Shown here: one piece after another, positions 1 through 6,850 of the stretch | Numbering within the stretch: position 1 is the first letter of the stretch | Layout: every line of letters begins with the position of its first letter | Assembly: GCA_011192085.1 (NCBI GenBank) | Contig: DUEQ01000522.1 | Location: 2,019-16,713 of the forward strand | Reading direction: 5' to 3' | Length of the DNA stretch: 14,695 nucleotides | Source of the DNA: Caldilineae bacterium | GTDB lineage: Bacteria > Chloroflexota > Anaerolineae > J102 | Made by a program: the position numbers and the translations under genes | Notes under the pieces: model-generated | Told to the model about the DNA's origin: nothing | Seen by the model: the letters and a program-made list of their open reading frames with translations, nothing else | Databases searched by the model: none

Positions 1-1913
1 CGGCACATGACAAAGGTGGCGCTGCCCCGGCGGTTGAGAAAGATGATGGCCTGCTCCCCGCGGGCCAGGGTCTCCTCCAGGGCCCGGCGCAGGCTGCGAG
101 AGAACATGGACCGATTGCCCGCGCGCAGCTCCGCCCGCATGTCCACGATCTCCACCGGCGGCAGCTCGGCCATGCGGATCTCGCCCCGCTCGCGGTGTCC
201 CATGACCCGCCGCGGGAGCTTGAGCAGGGTGTAGACGCCCCGTCGGGCCTTGAACTGGCTTTCGAGGGAGGGCGTGGCTGAGCCCAGGATGGTCACCGCA
301 CCATGTAGCCGCGCGAGCTGCACCGCGGCGTCCCGGGCGTGATAGCGCGGCGTACGGGCCTGTTTGTACGCGGGATCGTGCTCCTCATCCACGACGATGA
401 GGCCGATATCGGGCAGGGGCGCGAACAGCGCCGACCGGGAGCCCACCACCACATCCACCTCGCCCGACCTCGCTCGCCGCCATGCGTCGAACCGCTCCCC
501 CGCGGTGAGCTTGGAGTGCACGACCGCAACCCGGCCCGGAAAGCGTCCGGCAAAGCGGCGGATGGTTTGGGGCGTGAGGCTGATCTCGGGCACGAGCACA
601 ATGCCCTTGCGGCCTGCAGCCACGGCCTTCTCCAGCGCCCGCAGATAGATCTCGGTCTTGCCACTCCCCGTCACCCCATGCAATAAAAATACAGGCGGGG
701 GAAGGGGTAGAAGGTCCGAGGTCCCATCCTCCACTTGCCACCTGTCCCTTGCCCCCTGCTCCTCCAGTGCAGCTTCGATGGCCGCCCAGGCCCGCTGCTG
801 GTCCTCGGTGAGGAGGGCCGGACGGGGCGAGTGGAAGACGCGGCCCGCCAGGGGATCGCGCCACACGTCGATCTCGCTCATCTCGATGAAACGCCACTCG
901 GCCAGCCGGCGAGCGTCGGTCAGGGTCAGGCCCGTGGCCTTGCGCCAGTCGGGGAGGAGCATGGCCCGGTCGGGGGCTTGGGCCAGGGCCTGGAGCCCGG
1001 CCCGGTATTTGCGGGTCGCGCGCAGGGCCATCACCTGTTCGGAGGCGCGCTCGGGAGGAAGGGTCAGCGCCACCCTTTCTTTCGCCACCCGCACCAGGCC
1101 CTTCTCCGCCAGCGCACTCACCTGCGCTTTTGTCACCCCTGTGGCTTTTCTCATCTCGGCCAGGGGCGCTTCCCCGCCCTGCTCCGCCAGCCAGCGCAGC
1201 GCGTCCGCCTGCTTGCTGGCCCGTCCCACGCGCATGAGCGTGTCATCGATGGCCTCGGGCGGGATGACCAGGGTCAGCATGGTCTCCAGTTTGGGCTTGG
1301 GGCGTTTGAGCTTGCCCCGGTCCACCAGTCGCACCAGGCCCTGCTTGCGCAGCTCGCCCAACACGCCTTCGGAGACCAGCCGCCGGTCGGTTTGGCGCAG
1401 GTCCTTCAGGCGCATGGGCGCTTTCTTCAGCCGCAGGAGCAGCGCCTGCTGTGCGGGCGTGAGTTCATCGGGGAAGATGGGCGCGCCAGGTGCGTACTCC
1501 ACCCACAGGTCCCTCCTGGCCGTGAAGCCGGGCGGCAGGATGAGGCGTACGCATTCGCTGAGGGGCGCGAGGTAGTGCTGGCTCATCCACAGGGCCAGGT
1601 CCATCTGTGCGGGCGTCAGCGCGGGCCCCTCGCTGATGGGCTCGCCCAGAGACTTCACCGCGATCTCAGGCGGCGCGGACTCGTTCAGGTTCAACACCAG
1701 CCCCAACTGCCTGCCTCGCCCGAAGGGAACCTCCACCACCATGCCCCGCTCGATGCGTCCGCGTAAGTCTCGGGGGATGCCGTAGGTGAAGACCTGGCGG
1801 CGGGGATCGAAATCCACCAGGGTCTCCATCCGGCCCGGCTTATCGGTTTTGGGCGGGCGACGGTCGATGGGCGCGAGGACCACGACCTGGGCGAAGCGAG
1901 CTAAATTCGACAT
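1..1913 (-). CDS. priA: Primosomal replication-restart helicase PriA (3' end cut by window edge)
   Basis: PriA is a superfamily 2 3'-to-5' DNA helicase that recognises stalled forks and reloads the replicative helicase. The reading frame is open from the ATG at 1911-1913 to the window edge, giving 637 complete codons. The first ~80 residues fit the PriA 3'-DNA-binding domain, including VEVPFGRGR near residue 62. A winged-helix-like middle follows, then the helicase core: Walker A GVTGSGKT at about 413-420 and the DEEH box at 509-512, followed by GSATPSLES. The visible part ends at the IIFLNRRGSATFVMC stretch, just where the zinc-binding cysteine region normally begins, so the zinc domain and helicase domain 2 are outside the window. 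Full-length PriA is about 730-830 residues. It lies 73 bp downstream of gmk on the same strand. A heptad repeat is embedded in the linker before Walker A (731-758). The identification is strong; only the C-terminus is unseen. Confidence 0.95.
   Translation of the reverse strand, partial: MSNLARFAQVVVLAPIDRRPPKTDKPGRMETLVDFDPRRQVFTYGIPRDLRGRIERGMVVEVPFGRGRQLGLVLNLNESAPPEIAVKSLGEPISEGPALTPAQMDLALWMSQHYLAPLSECVRLILPPGFTARRDLWVEYAPGAPIFPDELTPAQQALLLRLKKAPMRLKDLRQTDRRLVSEGVLGELRKQGLVRLVDRGKLKRPKPKLETMLTLVIPPEAIDDTLMRVGRASKQADALRWLAEQGGEAPLAEMRKATGVTKAQVSALAEKGLVRVAKERVALTLPPERASEQVMALRATRKYRAGLQALAQAPDRAMLLPDWRKATGLTLTDARRLAEWRFIEMSEIDVWRDPLAGRVFHSPRPALLTEDQQRAWAAIEAALEEQGARDRWQVEDGTSDLLPLPPPVFLLHGVTGSGKTEIYLRALEKAVAAGRKGIVLVPEISLTPQTIRRFAGRFPGRVAVVHSKLTAGERFDAWRRARSGEVDVVVGSRSALFAPLPDIGLIVVDEEHDPAYKQARTPRYHARDAAVQLARLHGAVTILGSATPSLESQFKARRGVYTLLKLPRRVMGHRERGEIRMAELPPVEIVDMRAELRAGNRSMFSRSLRRALEETLARGEQAIIFLNRRGSATFVMC
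731..758. repeat. Four degenerate heptads inside priA coding sequence
   Basis: Four consecutive 7-base units read CCACTTG, CCACCTG, TCCCTTG and CCCCCTG on the plus strand. The unit CCACCTG recurs exactly in the intergenic array at 7914-7920. The tract falls in the poorly conserved PriA linker just before the Walker A region (around residues 386-395), where extra residues should be tolerated. The period-7 pattern is visible; origin as a spread repeat is inferred. Confidence 0.5.
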
Positions 1914-1929
1914 AAACGATTATTGGCTG

Positions 1930-1963
1930 AGGTGCGTTGCACTTGCCGAAGTGGGACGCACCT
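1930..1963. promoter_or_regulatory. Imperfect inverted repeat between gmk and priA
   Basis: AGGTGCGT at 1930-1937 is complementary to ACGCACCT at 1956-1963. Inside it CACTT (1940-1944) pairs with AAGTG (1949-1953) around a GCCG tetraloop, with a two-base unpaired or wobble step between the stems. It sits in the 73-bp gap between the gmk stop and the priA start. No T-run follows on the minus strand, so it does not look like an intrinsic terminator. It could be an operator, an RNA processing hairpin or an attenuator; the sequence does not decide which. Confidence 0.45.
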
Positions 1964-1986
1964 ATTCCATAACTGAACTCAACACC

Positions 1987-2640
1987 TCAGTGGGCCTCAA
2001 TCTCCACCCGTTTGTAGTCGGTGCGGGCGCGGGTGGCGGTGAGGATGGCCCATAGCACGCGGGCGGTCTCCTCCAGCTTGTCGTGGCGGTTGACAACCGC
2101 GTACTGGAATTTGGGCAGCTCCTCCAGCTCTTTGCGCGCGTGCGCGATGCGGATCGCGATCTGCTCCTCCGAATCGGTCTTGCGCTCCCGCAGCCGTTCG
2201 ATCAACTCCTCTTCGCTGGAGGTGGTGAGGAAGACCGTGACCGCGCCCGGCAGCTTTTTCGACATGGTCTCCGCCCCCTGCACATCCACTCGCATGATCA
2301 CATCAACGCCCGATTTCAGGGGCTCGATGATCTCGCTCTTGGGCACGCCTTTGTAATCGCCGTAGACGATGGCGTATTCGATGAGCTCGTCGTTCTCGAT
2401 CATCTCCGCGAAGCGTTTCATGCTCACGAAGTGATAATCTACGCCGTTCACCTCGTCCGGGCGGGGCGGCCGCGTCGTGGCGGTGACCACCCGATGGAAG
2501 GTGACGCCAAGCTTCTCCAGTGCGTCCAGCGCGGAGTCCTTGCCCACGCCCGAGGGGCCAGACAGGATCATGACCACGGGGCGGGGTTCGTCGGGCACGC
2601 CGAAATGGTCGGTGCGTTGATGGGAGTAGGTGGTGTCCAT
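1987..2640 (-). CDS. gmk: Guanylate kinase
   Basis: Guanylate kinase phosphorylates GMP to GDP with ATP in the cytoplasm and is essential for GTP and dGTP supply. The 217-residue product has the P-loop GPSGVGKD at residues 28-35. The GMP-binding region TTRPPRPDEVNGVDYHF follows at about 56-72, and the lid region ERLRERKTDSEEQIAIR comes later. These are the expected motifs in the expected order. The ~20-residue tail before the P-loop (MDTTYSHQRTDHFGVPDEPR) is longer than in the E. coli enzyme. No convincing Shine-Dalgarno precedes the ATG at 2638-2640, so a slightly different start or weak initiation is possible. priA follows on the same strand; in many bacteria gmk and priA share a cluster with rpoZ and coaBC, which are absent here. 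Confidence 0.96.
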   Translation of the reverse strand: MDTTYSHQRTDHFGVPDEPRPVVMILSGPSGVGKDSALDALEKLGVTFHRVVTATTRPPRPDEVNGVDYHFVSMKRFAEMIENDELIEYAIVYGDYKGVPKSEIIEPLKSGVDVIMRVDVQGAETMSKKLPGAVTVFLTTSSEEELIERLRERKTDSEEQIAIRIAHARKELEELPKFQYAVVNRHDKLEETARVLWAILTATRARTDYKRVEIEAH

Positions 2641-2721
2641 GGTTGAAGGGTGGGAGTGAGGGGGGAATGGATATGCAGGCCTGGCGAGGGGCGGCCCTCG
2701 ATATCGATGAAAATCACGTTC

Positions 2722-2811
2722 GTGTCATTCTAAGGGAGCGCGGCGACCGAAGAATCGCGTTTTCCCGCACCCAGGGGATTCTTCGCTCCCTCCGGCCGCT
2801 CAGAATGACAC
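2722..2811. repeat. 90-bp palindromic repeat (REP/MITE-like)
   Basis: The outer ends GTGTCATTCT (2722-2731) and AGAATGACAC (2802-2811) are perfect inverted repeats. Near the centre GAAGAATC (2749-2756) is matched by GATTCTTC (2777-2784), leaving a ~20-base loop. Between these, both arms carry GGGAGCG-type sequence at slightly different offsets, so each arm resembles a copy of one unit (GTCATTCT, GGGAGCG, GAAGAATC). Similar GTCATTCTGAG...GAAGAATC sequences are, as I recall, common dispersed repeats in many environmental bacterial genomes. It encodes nothing and lies upstream of the FmdB-gene promoter. No target-site duplication is evident. Confidence 0.75.
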
Positions 2812-2825
2812 ATGAGTGGCTATTT

Positions 2826-2852
2826 TTGAAACACCTTGCCATTGATTATACT
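2826..2852 (+). promoter_or_regulatory. Possible sigma-70 promoter for the FmdB-type gene
   Basis: TTGAAA at 2826-2831 and TATACT at 2847-2852 match -35 and -10 hexamers, but the spacer is only 15 bases, shorter than the usual 17. The placement, about 40 bases before the start codon and just after the palindromic repeat, is sensible. Confidence 0.4.
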
Positions 2853-2889
2853 ATGGATGTCTCGATCCAATGCAACGCCGGAGGTGATC

Positions 2890-3267
2890 ATGCCCATCTA
2901 CGAGTACTATTGCTTCGATTGCCGCAAGAAGGTGGCCCTGTTCTTCCGCACGGTGAGCGCGGCCCAGGACGCTACGCCCCTCTGTCCCATCTGCGGGAGC
3001 GAGCGGCTGCACCGGCTCGTCTCTCGGGTGGCGGTGGTGCATTCGGAGGAAGACCGGCTGGATCGGTTGATGGAGGATGAGTCGCTGCTGGCCGGGCTGG
3101 AGAGCGAAGACCCGCGGACGCTGGCGAAATTCATGCGCACCATGCAGAACGAGTTGGGCGAGGACATGGATGATCCTGAATTGGGCGAGATGATCGACCG
3201 GCTGGAAGCGGGCGAGTCGCCTGAGGCCATCGAGGCCAGTTTGGGCCTGGACGACACATCTGGTTAG
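2890..3267 (+). CDS. FmdB-type zinc-ribbon protein with acidic C-terminal tail
   Basis: This small 125-residue protein begins MPIYEYYC, the hallmark of the FmdB/CxxC-CxxC regulatory-protein family (Pfam zinc ribbon 8). Two cysteine pairs, C8-x2-C11 and C32-x2-C35, should bind one zinc ion. From about residue 53 the chain is acidic and helical-looking (DPRTLAKFMRTMQNELGEDMDD), which is longer than the minimal ~70-100-residue family members. The role of the family is poorly known; the name comes from a putative regulator of amidase/formamidase genes. The start is fixed by a strong Shine-Dalgarno (GGAGGTGA at 2880-2887) five bases before the ATG. It is divergent from gmk and convergent with the glycosyltransferase, so it is probably monocistronic. 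Family assignment is firm; function is not. Confidence 0.85.
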   Translation: MPIYEYYCFDCRKKVALFFRTVSAAQDATPLCPICGSERLHRLVSRVAVVHSEEDRLDRLMEDESLLAGLESEDPRTLAKFMRTMQNELGEDMDDPELGEMIDRLEAGESPEAIEASLGLDDTSG

Positions 3268-3308
3268 ACCTGCATGCGGGTTTGCCAGCACCACGGAGGA
3301 TGAAAAGG

Positions 3309-3375
3309 CAGGTTGCGAGTTCACTCAGGAGGCAGCAGTCCATTAGCCATTGGCAATTGGTCATTAACTATTGGC
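3309..3375. repeat. Degenerate heptad-repeat tract in convergent intergenic gap
   Basis: The clearest part is five 7-base units at 3341-3375: CATTAGC, CATTGGC, AATTGGT, CATTAAC and TATTGGC. The preceding 3309-3340 begins with CAGGTTG and CGAGTTC, which resemble the opposite-orientation heptads at 7865-7892. The arrangement would then be reverse units, a spacer and forward units, as in the other intergenic array. The tract lies between the 3' ends of the FmdB-type and glycosyltransferase genes. No terminator hairpin with a T-run is apparent here. Confidence 0.5.
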
Positions 3376-3381
3376 GATTTC

Positions 3382-5307
3382 TCAGGGTAAGGTCGTCTCG
3401 AAATCGCCCAGGATGTCCCCCGTGGCCCGGCTGTACACCCGCACGCGCAGCCGCGCGCCCTGCAAATCGCCCGTCACCGGCAGCCAGATGGGATAGATGT
3501 CGCCCGGATTCCAGTGGGTGGTGGGGAAGTCGTAGCCGACCGGGCGTTGGTCCAGGTAGAGGAGCGCCTCGCCCGCCCGGTCGATGTCGATGACCGCGTG
3601 GAGGTCGGGGAGAGCGGGCCGGAGGCCCCGCCAGTAGAGCCACACGCCCCCCGACGCGGGTTCCAATCCCACCAACTCGATGGCGTTATCGAATGCCGCG
3701 CCCGGTTGGGTGATGGGCGGCTCCTCAGGCGCATGGAAGTCGGGCGGGAGGCGATAGTGGCGCAGGTTGAGGAAAGCGAACTGGGGCGCGGGCTGTTCAT
3801 GGGCGTAGCGTCCCAGTTGAATGGTAACTACGTGCGCGGGGTCGACAACCTCATCCTGCCACAGGAAGAGCCAAACGCCGCCGAAGTCGGCCAGGTTATC
3901 GTTCAACGCCCGCGCGCTCTCCCCCCATCCCAACACCTGATTCACGTCCAAAATCTCGATCTCAGGCAGGCGGAAGCGGGGAACCTGCCATTTTGGGGAC
4001 GCGTCGGGCGGGAGATAGGCGTCAAACACGGGGTAGGCGTGGCCCGAGACCAGCAGCGCGGCCTCGTCGGGCTGGCGATGCTCGAACATGTAGGCGATGG
4101 CCTCCCGCCAGGCCGTCTTGGCGAAGTTGGGGTCGTGGCGCCAGTTGTCCAGGCCCAAGGCGCTGACGCTCACAACAAGCGCCAGGCTGATGACGCCCAG
4201 CGTCCGCATGAGGGGCCGCATCCATCCCCGCCCGCGTTGGGGCCAGGTCCACAGCGCGGCCGCGCCCCCGCCCATGAGCAGCGCCCACGCGGGCCAACTG
4301 ATGAGTAGGTAGCGGGGGGTGAACTTGGGTGTGCGGTAGGCCAGGAAGAGGATAATGGCTGGAGGCAGGATCAGCCAGTGGAGGATGAGGGCTACAGGCC
4401 GTTGCTCGCCTCGACGGCGCATCGCCATGAGCGCGACCAGCCAGAGGATGGCGGCCAGCCCGAACCACGGCAGCCAGACCAGCGCATCCTCCACCCGGAA
4501 GGTCTCCTTCGCCCCCGTGGTGAAATTGGCCAGGGTTTTCAGCAGGGCCTCGTCCAACTTCAACTGCCCGGACCAATAGCTGGCGTCCACCTGAAAACGC
4601 CGCCACATCGCGGGCAGCCAGGGGAGGTAGCCCATGAGGATGGCCAGATTGGCCAGCGCGAAGCCTCCCAACGCCCGGACATGCTTGCTCTCCCGCACCC
4701 ACACATGCGTCCAATAGAGGGCCAGGGCCAGCAGCGCGAACCCTGCGAAATAGTGCGTGTACATCGCAGCCAGCCCGGTGATGGCATACAGAGCCAGATA
4801 CCCTAACCGCCTGCGCTCCGCCCCCGGCGATTCCATCCCCACATGGTCAAGCAGGCGGACGATCCAGTATGCGGCCAGGGTCACCAGAAAGAGGAGCATG
4901 GCGTACATGCGGGCTTCCTGGCTGTAATAGACCATGAGCGGGGAGATGGCAGCCGCCAACGGGGTGAGCAGGCCCGCGCAGGCTTTCCACAGATGTCGGG
5001 CCAGAGAGGCCATCAACGCGATCAGCAGCAGCCCGAAGCCCGCGGAGAAGAAGCGCATGAGGTAGGCGATGTTGCCGGGCCAGGGATCGAAGATGCGCAG
5101 CCAGCCGCCCAGCAGGAGGTAATAGAGGGGCGGCTGGATATCGTCCGCGGTCCAGCGGACCAGCTCCCCCGTGCCCATCTGGGCCACGCGCGCAGTCACC
5201 CCTTCATCGTACCACAGGCTCTGCACGTCGAGCTGGTGAAGGCGCAGGCCAAAGGCGAGGAGGAGGATAAGAAGCAGGACCGCGCGGTAACGGCTGAAGG
5301 CGGACAT
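3382..5307 (-). CDS. GT-C family membrane glycosyltransferase (ArnT/PMT-like, GT39/GT83 type)
   Basis: This 641-residue protein is predicted to be a polytopic inner-membrane enzyme that transfers a sugar from a lipid-phosphate carrier on the outer face of the membrane. After a first transmembrane helix (about 9-25) comes LDVQSLWYDEG, where D34-E35 match the acidic pair in the first external loop of GT-C enzymes (glycosyltransferase PMT_2 family). About eleven hydrophobic segments run to about residue 385. A soluble domain of roughly 255 residues follows; its last part (AIELVGLEP...VWLYWRGLRP...THWNPGD) looks like a beta-rich domain. I chose the ATG at 5305-5307. The longer frame from 5448 would overlap the crotonase gene by 101 bases and add a non-conserved basic leader. 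Only a weak GAAAGAG precedes the start. It is the last gene of the leftward unit. Donor and acceptor cannot be told from sequence. Confidence 0.8.
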   Translation of the reverse strand: MSAFSRYRAVLLLILLLAFGLRLHQLDVQSLWYDEGVTARVAQMGTGELVRWTADDIQPPLYYLLLGGWLRIFDPWPGNIAYLMRFFSAGFGLLLIALMASLARHLWKACAGLLTPLAAAISPLMVYYSQEARMYAMLLFLVTLAAYWIVRLLDHVGMESPGAERRRLGYLALYAITGLAAMYTHYFAGFALLALALYWTHVWVRESKHVRALGGFALANLAILMGYLPWLPAMWRRFQVDASYWSGQLKLDEALLKTLANFTTGAKETFRVEDALVWLPWFGLAAILWLVALMAMRRRGEQRPVALILHWLILPPAIILFLAYRTPKFTPRYLLISWPAWALLMGGGAAALWTWPQRGRGWMRPLMRTLGVISLALVVSVSALGLDNWRHDPNFAKTAWREAIAYMFEHRQPDEAALLVSGHAYPVFDAYLPPDASPKWQVPRFRLPEIEILDVNQVLGWGESARALNDNLADFGGVWLFLWQDEVVDPAHVVTIQLGRYAHEQPAPQFAFLNLRHYRLPPDFHAPEEPPITQPGAAFDNAIELVGLEPASGGVWLYWRGLRPALPDLHAVIDIDRAGEALLYLDQRPVGYDFPTTHWNPGDIYPIWLPVTGDLQGARLRVRVYSRATGDILGDFETTLP

Positions 5308-5347
5308 GGCGCTCTTTCGCAAGGGAGCGGGAAGGGGGCGATTCAGG

Positions 5348-6145
5348 TTATGCGCCTGTAAATTGGGGCGGGCGCTTTTCAAGAAAGGCCTGCACGCCTT
5401 CCCGATGGTCTTGCGTACGGATGGCGATATCCTGCATTTGAGCCTCATAGTCCAGCGCTTCAGCCAGACTCACCGTAGCCGCCCGGTTCAACGCCCGTTT
5501 GGTGAGGCCGATGCCGCGAGTGGGGCCTTGGGCCAGTTGGCGGGCCAACGCGTTCACCGACTCCTCCAGCGCCTCGGCGGGGACGACCTGGTTGACCAGC
5601 CCCATGGTCAGGGCCTCTTCCGCCTTCACCTTCCGACCTGTGGCCAACAGCTCGAACGCCCGCGCGGGGCCCGCCAGCCGCTGCAGATGCCAACTCACGC
5701 CGCTATCGGGCGCGAGGCCGATGCTGATGAACGCGGGGACGAAGCTGGCCTTCTCCGACGCAATACGCATATCCGCGGCCAGGGCCACGCCCAGGCCCGC
5801 GCCCGCAGCCACGCCATTCACCGCGGCGATGATGGGCTTCTCCAGGTCGTGCATGGCCAGGATCAGGCGGTTGTAGCCGTGGCGCAGGTGGTCGCCCACG
5901 GTCCAGCCGTCGGGCGTATGGGCCAGCTCGGTCAAATCCTGCCCTGCGCTGAATCCTCGTCCCGCACCGGTGATCACCACGCAGCGGATGTGATCATCTC
6001 GGGCGCAGGTCTTCAGCGCGGCCAGCATCGCTTTACTCATCTGCGTGGTCAAGGCGTTGAGCCGGTCGGGCCGGTTGAGTGTGATGGTGGCAACGCCCTC
6101 GGCGATGTCGAAGAGGATGGTTTCGAAGCGGGGGGATGAAGGCAT
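5348..6145 (-). CDS. PaaG-like enoyl-CoA isomerase/hydratase (crotonase superfamily)
   Basis: The 265-residue product is a full-length crotonase-fold enzyme acting on acyl-CoA. It has the oxyanion-hole region GRGFSAGQDL (about 62-71) and GVAAGAGLGVALAADMRIA (about 111-129). The two glutamates that catalyse hydration in true enoyl-CoA hydratases are absent: by motif alignment Gly119 and Ala138 replace them. An Asp at 147 in GLAPDSG matches the catalytic Asp of PaaG-type isomerases. This favours a delta3,delta2-enoyl-CoA isomerase or oxepin-CoA-forming PaaG-like activity over hydration. No phenylacetate genes are nearby, so the pathway is unknown. A good AAGAGGA Shine-Dalgarno lies just upstream (about 6151-6157), inside the end of the preceding gene; only one base separates that stop from this ATG, indicating co-transcription. 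Confidence 0.88.
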   Translation of the reverse strand: MPSSPRFETILFDIAEGVATITLNRPDRLNALTTQMSKAMLAALKTCARDDHIRCVVITGAGRGFSAGQDLTELAHTPDGWTVGDHLRHGYNRLILAMHDLEKPIIAAVNGVAAGAGLGVALAADMRIASEKASFVPAFISIGLAPDSGVSWHLQRLAGPARAFELLATGRKVKAEEALTMGLVNQVVPAEALEESVNALARQLAQGPTRGIGLTKRALNRAATVSLAEALDYEAQMQDIAIRTQDHREGVQAFLEKRPPQFTGA

Positions 6146-6146
6146 A

Positions 6147-6788
6147 TCAGTCCTCTTGATTGAATTCGAAGAATTGTTCGGCCAATTGAATCATCTGATC
6201 GGGTGAGGCCAGCAGATGCCAGTCGATGACGTCACAGAGTTGCGTGTCAATAAGGCCATCCACGGGGCGCAGCCAGCTTGTGATGTAGCCATTGATGGCG
6301 GGATGGGCCTCGGAGAAGAGGAGCATGTTTAGATCGGCGTCGAATCCGTGATAGGTGCGCAGGAGCCACACAGGTTTGACCTGGGGATGCTCGGGCAGCT
6401 TCCAGATGGCGTCAAAGGCTTCCCGGTCGTAGCCTGGAGCCAATTTGATGCGGACGTTGGCCGCGTCGAGTTGGCCCTTGGCGGCCATGGGGATCTCCAG
6501 CAAGCGGTTGATATTCGCCCGACCGCCGAAGGAGAGCGCGGCCCGGGTGCCAATGACCCCGCGCGCCTCGCGCAGCACATCGATGAGGAAATCATCCAGT
6601 TGGGTGAGGTCGTGCACCATGCAGACGACGCGCAGGTCCGCTCGGGATCGCAGCCAGTTCACCCACAGGGGGGTGATGGATTGACCTGAGAATGCGTGCA
6701 GTCGGGCGAGGACCTGCTCGCGGGCGAGTTCATCCTCGCCGCTGCGGATGTCCGCGTCGATGATGGCAATGGTTTGCGTAGGGGACAT
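6147..6788 (-). CDS. Tandem Lrp/AsnC-effector-domain-like (RAM fold) protein without DNA-binding domain
   Basis: I do not recognise this 213-residue protein by name. Its second half (about 108-200) follows the Lrp/AsnC ligand-binding pattern closely: VRIKLAPGYDREAF, HPQVKPVWLLRTYHGFDADLNML, then an amphipathic helix and LRPVDGLIDTQLCDVI. The first half (about 6-90) shows the same order more loosely: AIIDADI, a helix, DLRVVCMVHDLTQLDDFLIDVLREARGVIGTRAALSF. The protein therefore looks like two ferredoxin-like RAM domains joined by a linker, with no helix-turn-helix. Such proteins could sense a small molecule such as an amino acid, but this is inference. It lies between mevalonate kinase (62 bp upstream) and the crotonase (1 bp downstream) in the same direction. 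The Shine-Dalgarno is weak (AGGGT about 8 bases before the ATG). Confidence 0.6.
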   Translation of the reverse strand: MSPTQTIAIIDADIRSGEDELAREQVLARLHAFSGQSITPLWVNWLRSRADLRVVCMVHDLTQLDDFLIDVLREARGVIGTRAALSFGGRANINRLLEIPMAAKGQLDAANVRIKLAPGYDREAFDAIWKLPEHPQVKPVWLLRTYHGFDADLNMLLFSEAHPAINGYITSWLRPVDGLIDTQLCDVIDWHLLASPDQMIQLAEQFFEFNQED

Positions 6789-6836
6789 GATTTGACCCTA
6801 GATTGCAAAATCAGAGAAATTTCGGGAACTTGCTGA

Positions 6837-6845
6837 GATTGTACC
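6837..6845 (-). promoter_or_regulatory. Possible extended -10 promoter upstream of the RAM-like gene
   Basis: Read on the minus strand, TGGTACAAT has the TGn-TACAAT form of an extended -10 element in the 62-bp gap after the mevalonate kinase stop. No -35 hexamer is evident. It could give the last three genes of the unit their own transcript. A single short match like this may be chance. Confidence 0.25.
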
Positions 6846-6850
6846 ATAGG

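Larger units (their letters stand above)
2641..2889. other. Divergent intergenic region between gmk and the FmdB-type gene
   Basis: This 249-bp stretch separates two divergently transcribed genes. It holds the 90-bp palindromic repeat at 2722-2811 and a plausible promoter for the rightward gene at 2826-2852. I see no supportable gene in it. No clear -35/-10 pair for gmk could be picked out on the minus strand. Confidence 0.7.

Noticed and set aside
735..1766. Long plus-strand open frame opposite priA
   Set aside because: No motif or ribosome-binding site, and PriA motifs are continuous on the opposite strand.
2643..3080. Alternative plus-strand frame across the palindromic repeat
   Set aside because: It runs through the repeat and out of frame with the FmdB-type gene, which has the strong ribosome-binding site and conserved cysteines.
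3309..3375. CRISPR array
   Set aside because: The units are 7 bases long, degenerate and contiguous, with no 25-40-base repeats or unique spacers and no cas genes.
5308..5448. N-terminal extension of the glycosyltransferase from an ATG at 5448
   Set aside because: It would overlap the crotonase gene by 101 bases and adds a basic, non-conserved leader before the first membrane helix; the ATG at 5307 gives the normal family start.
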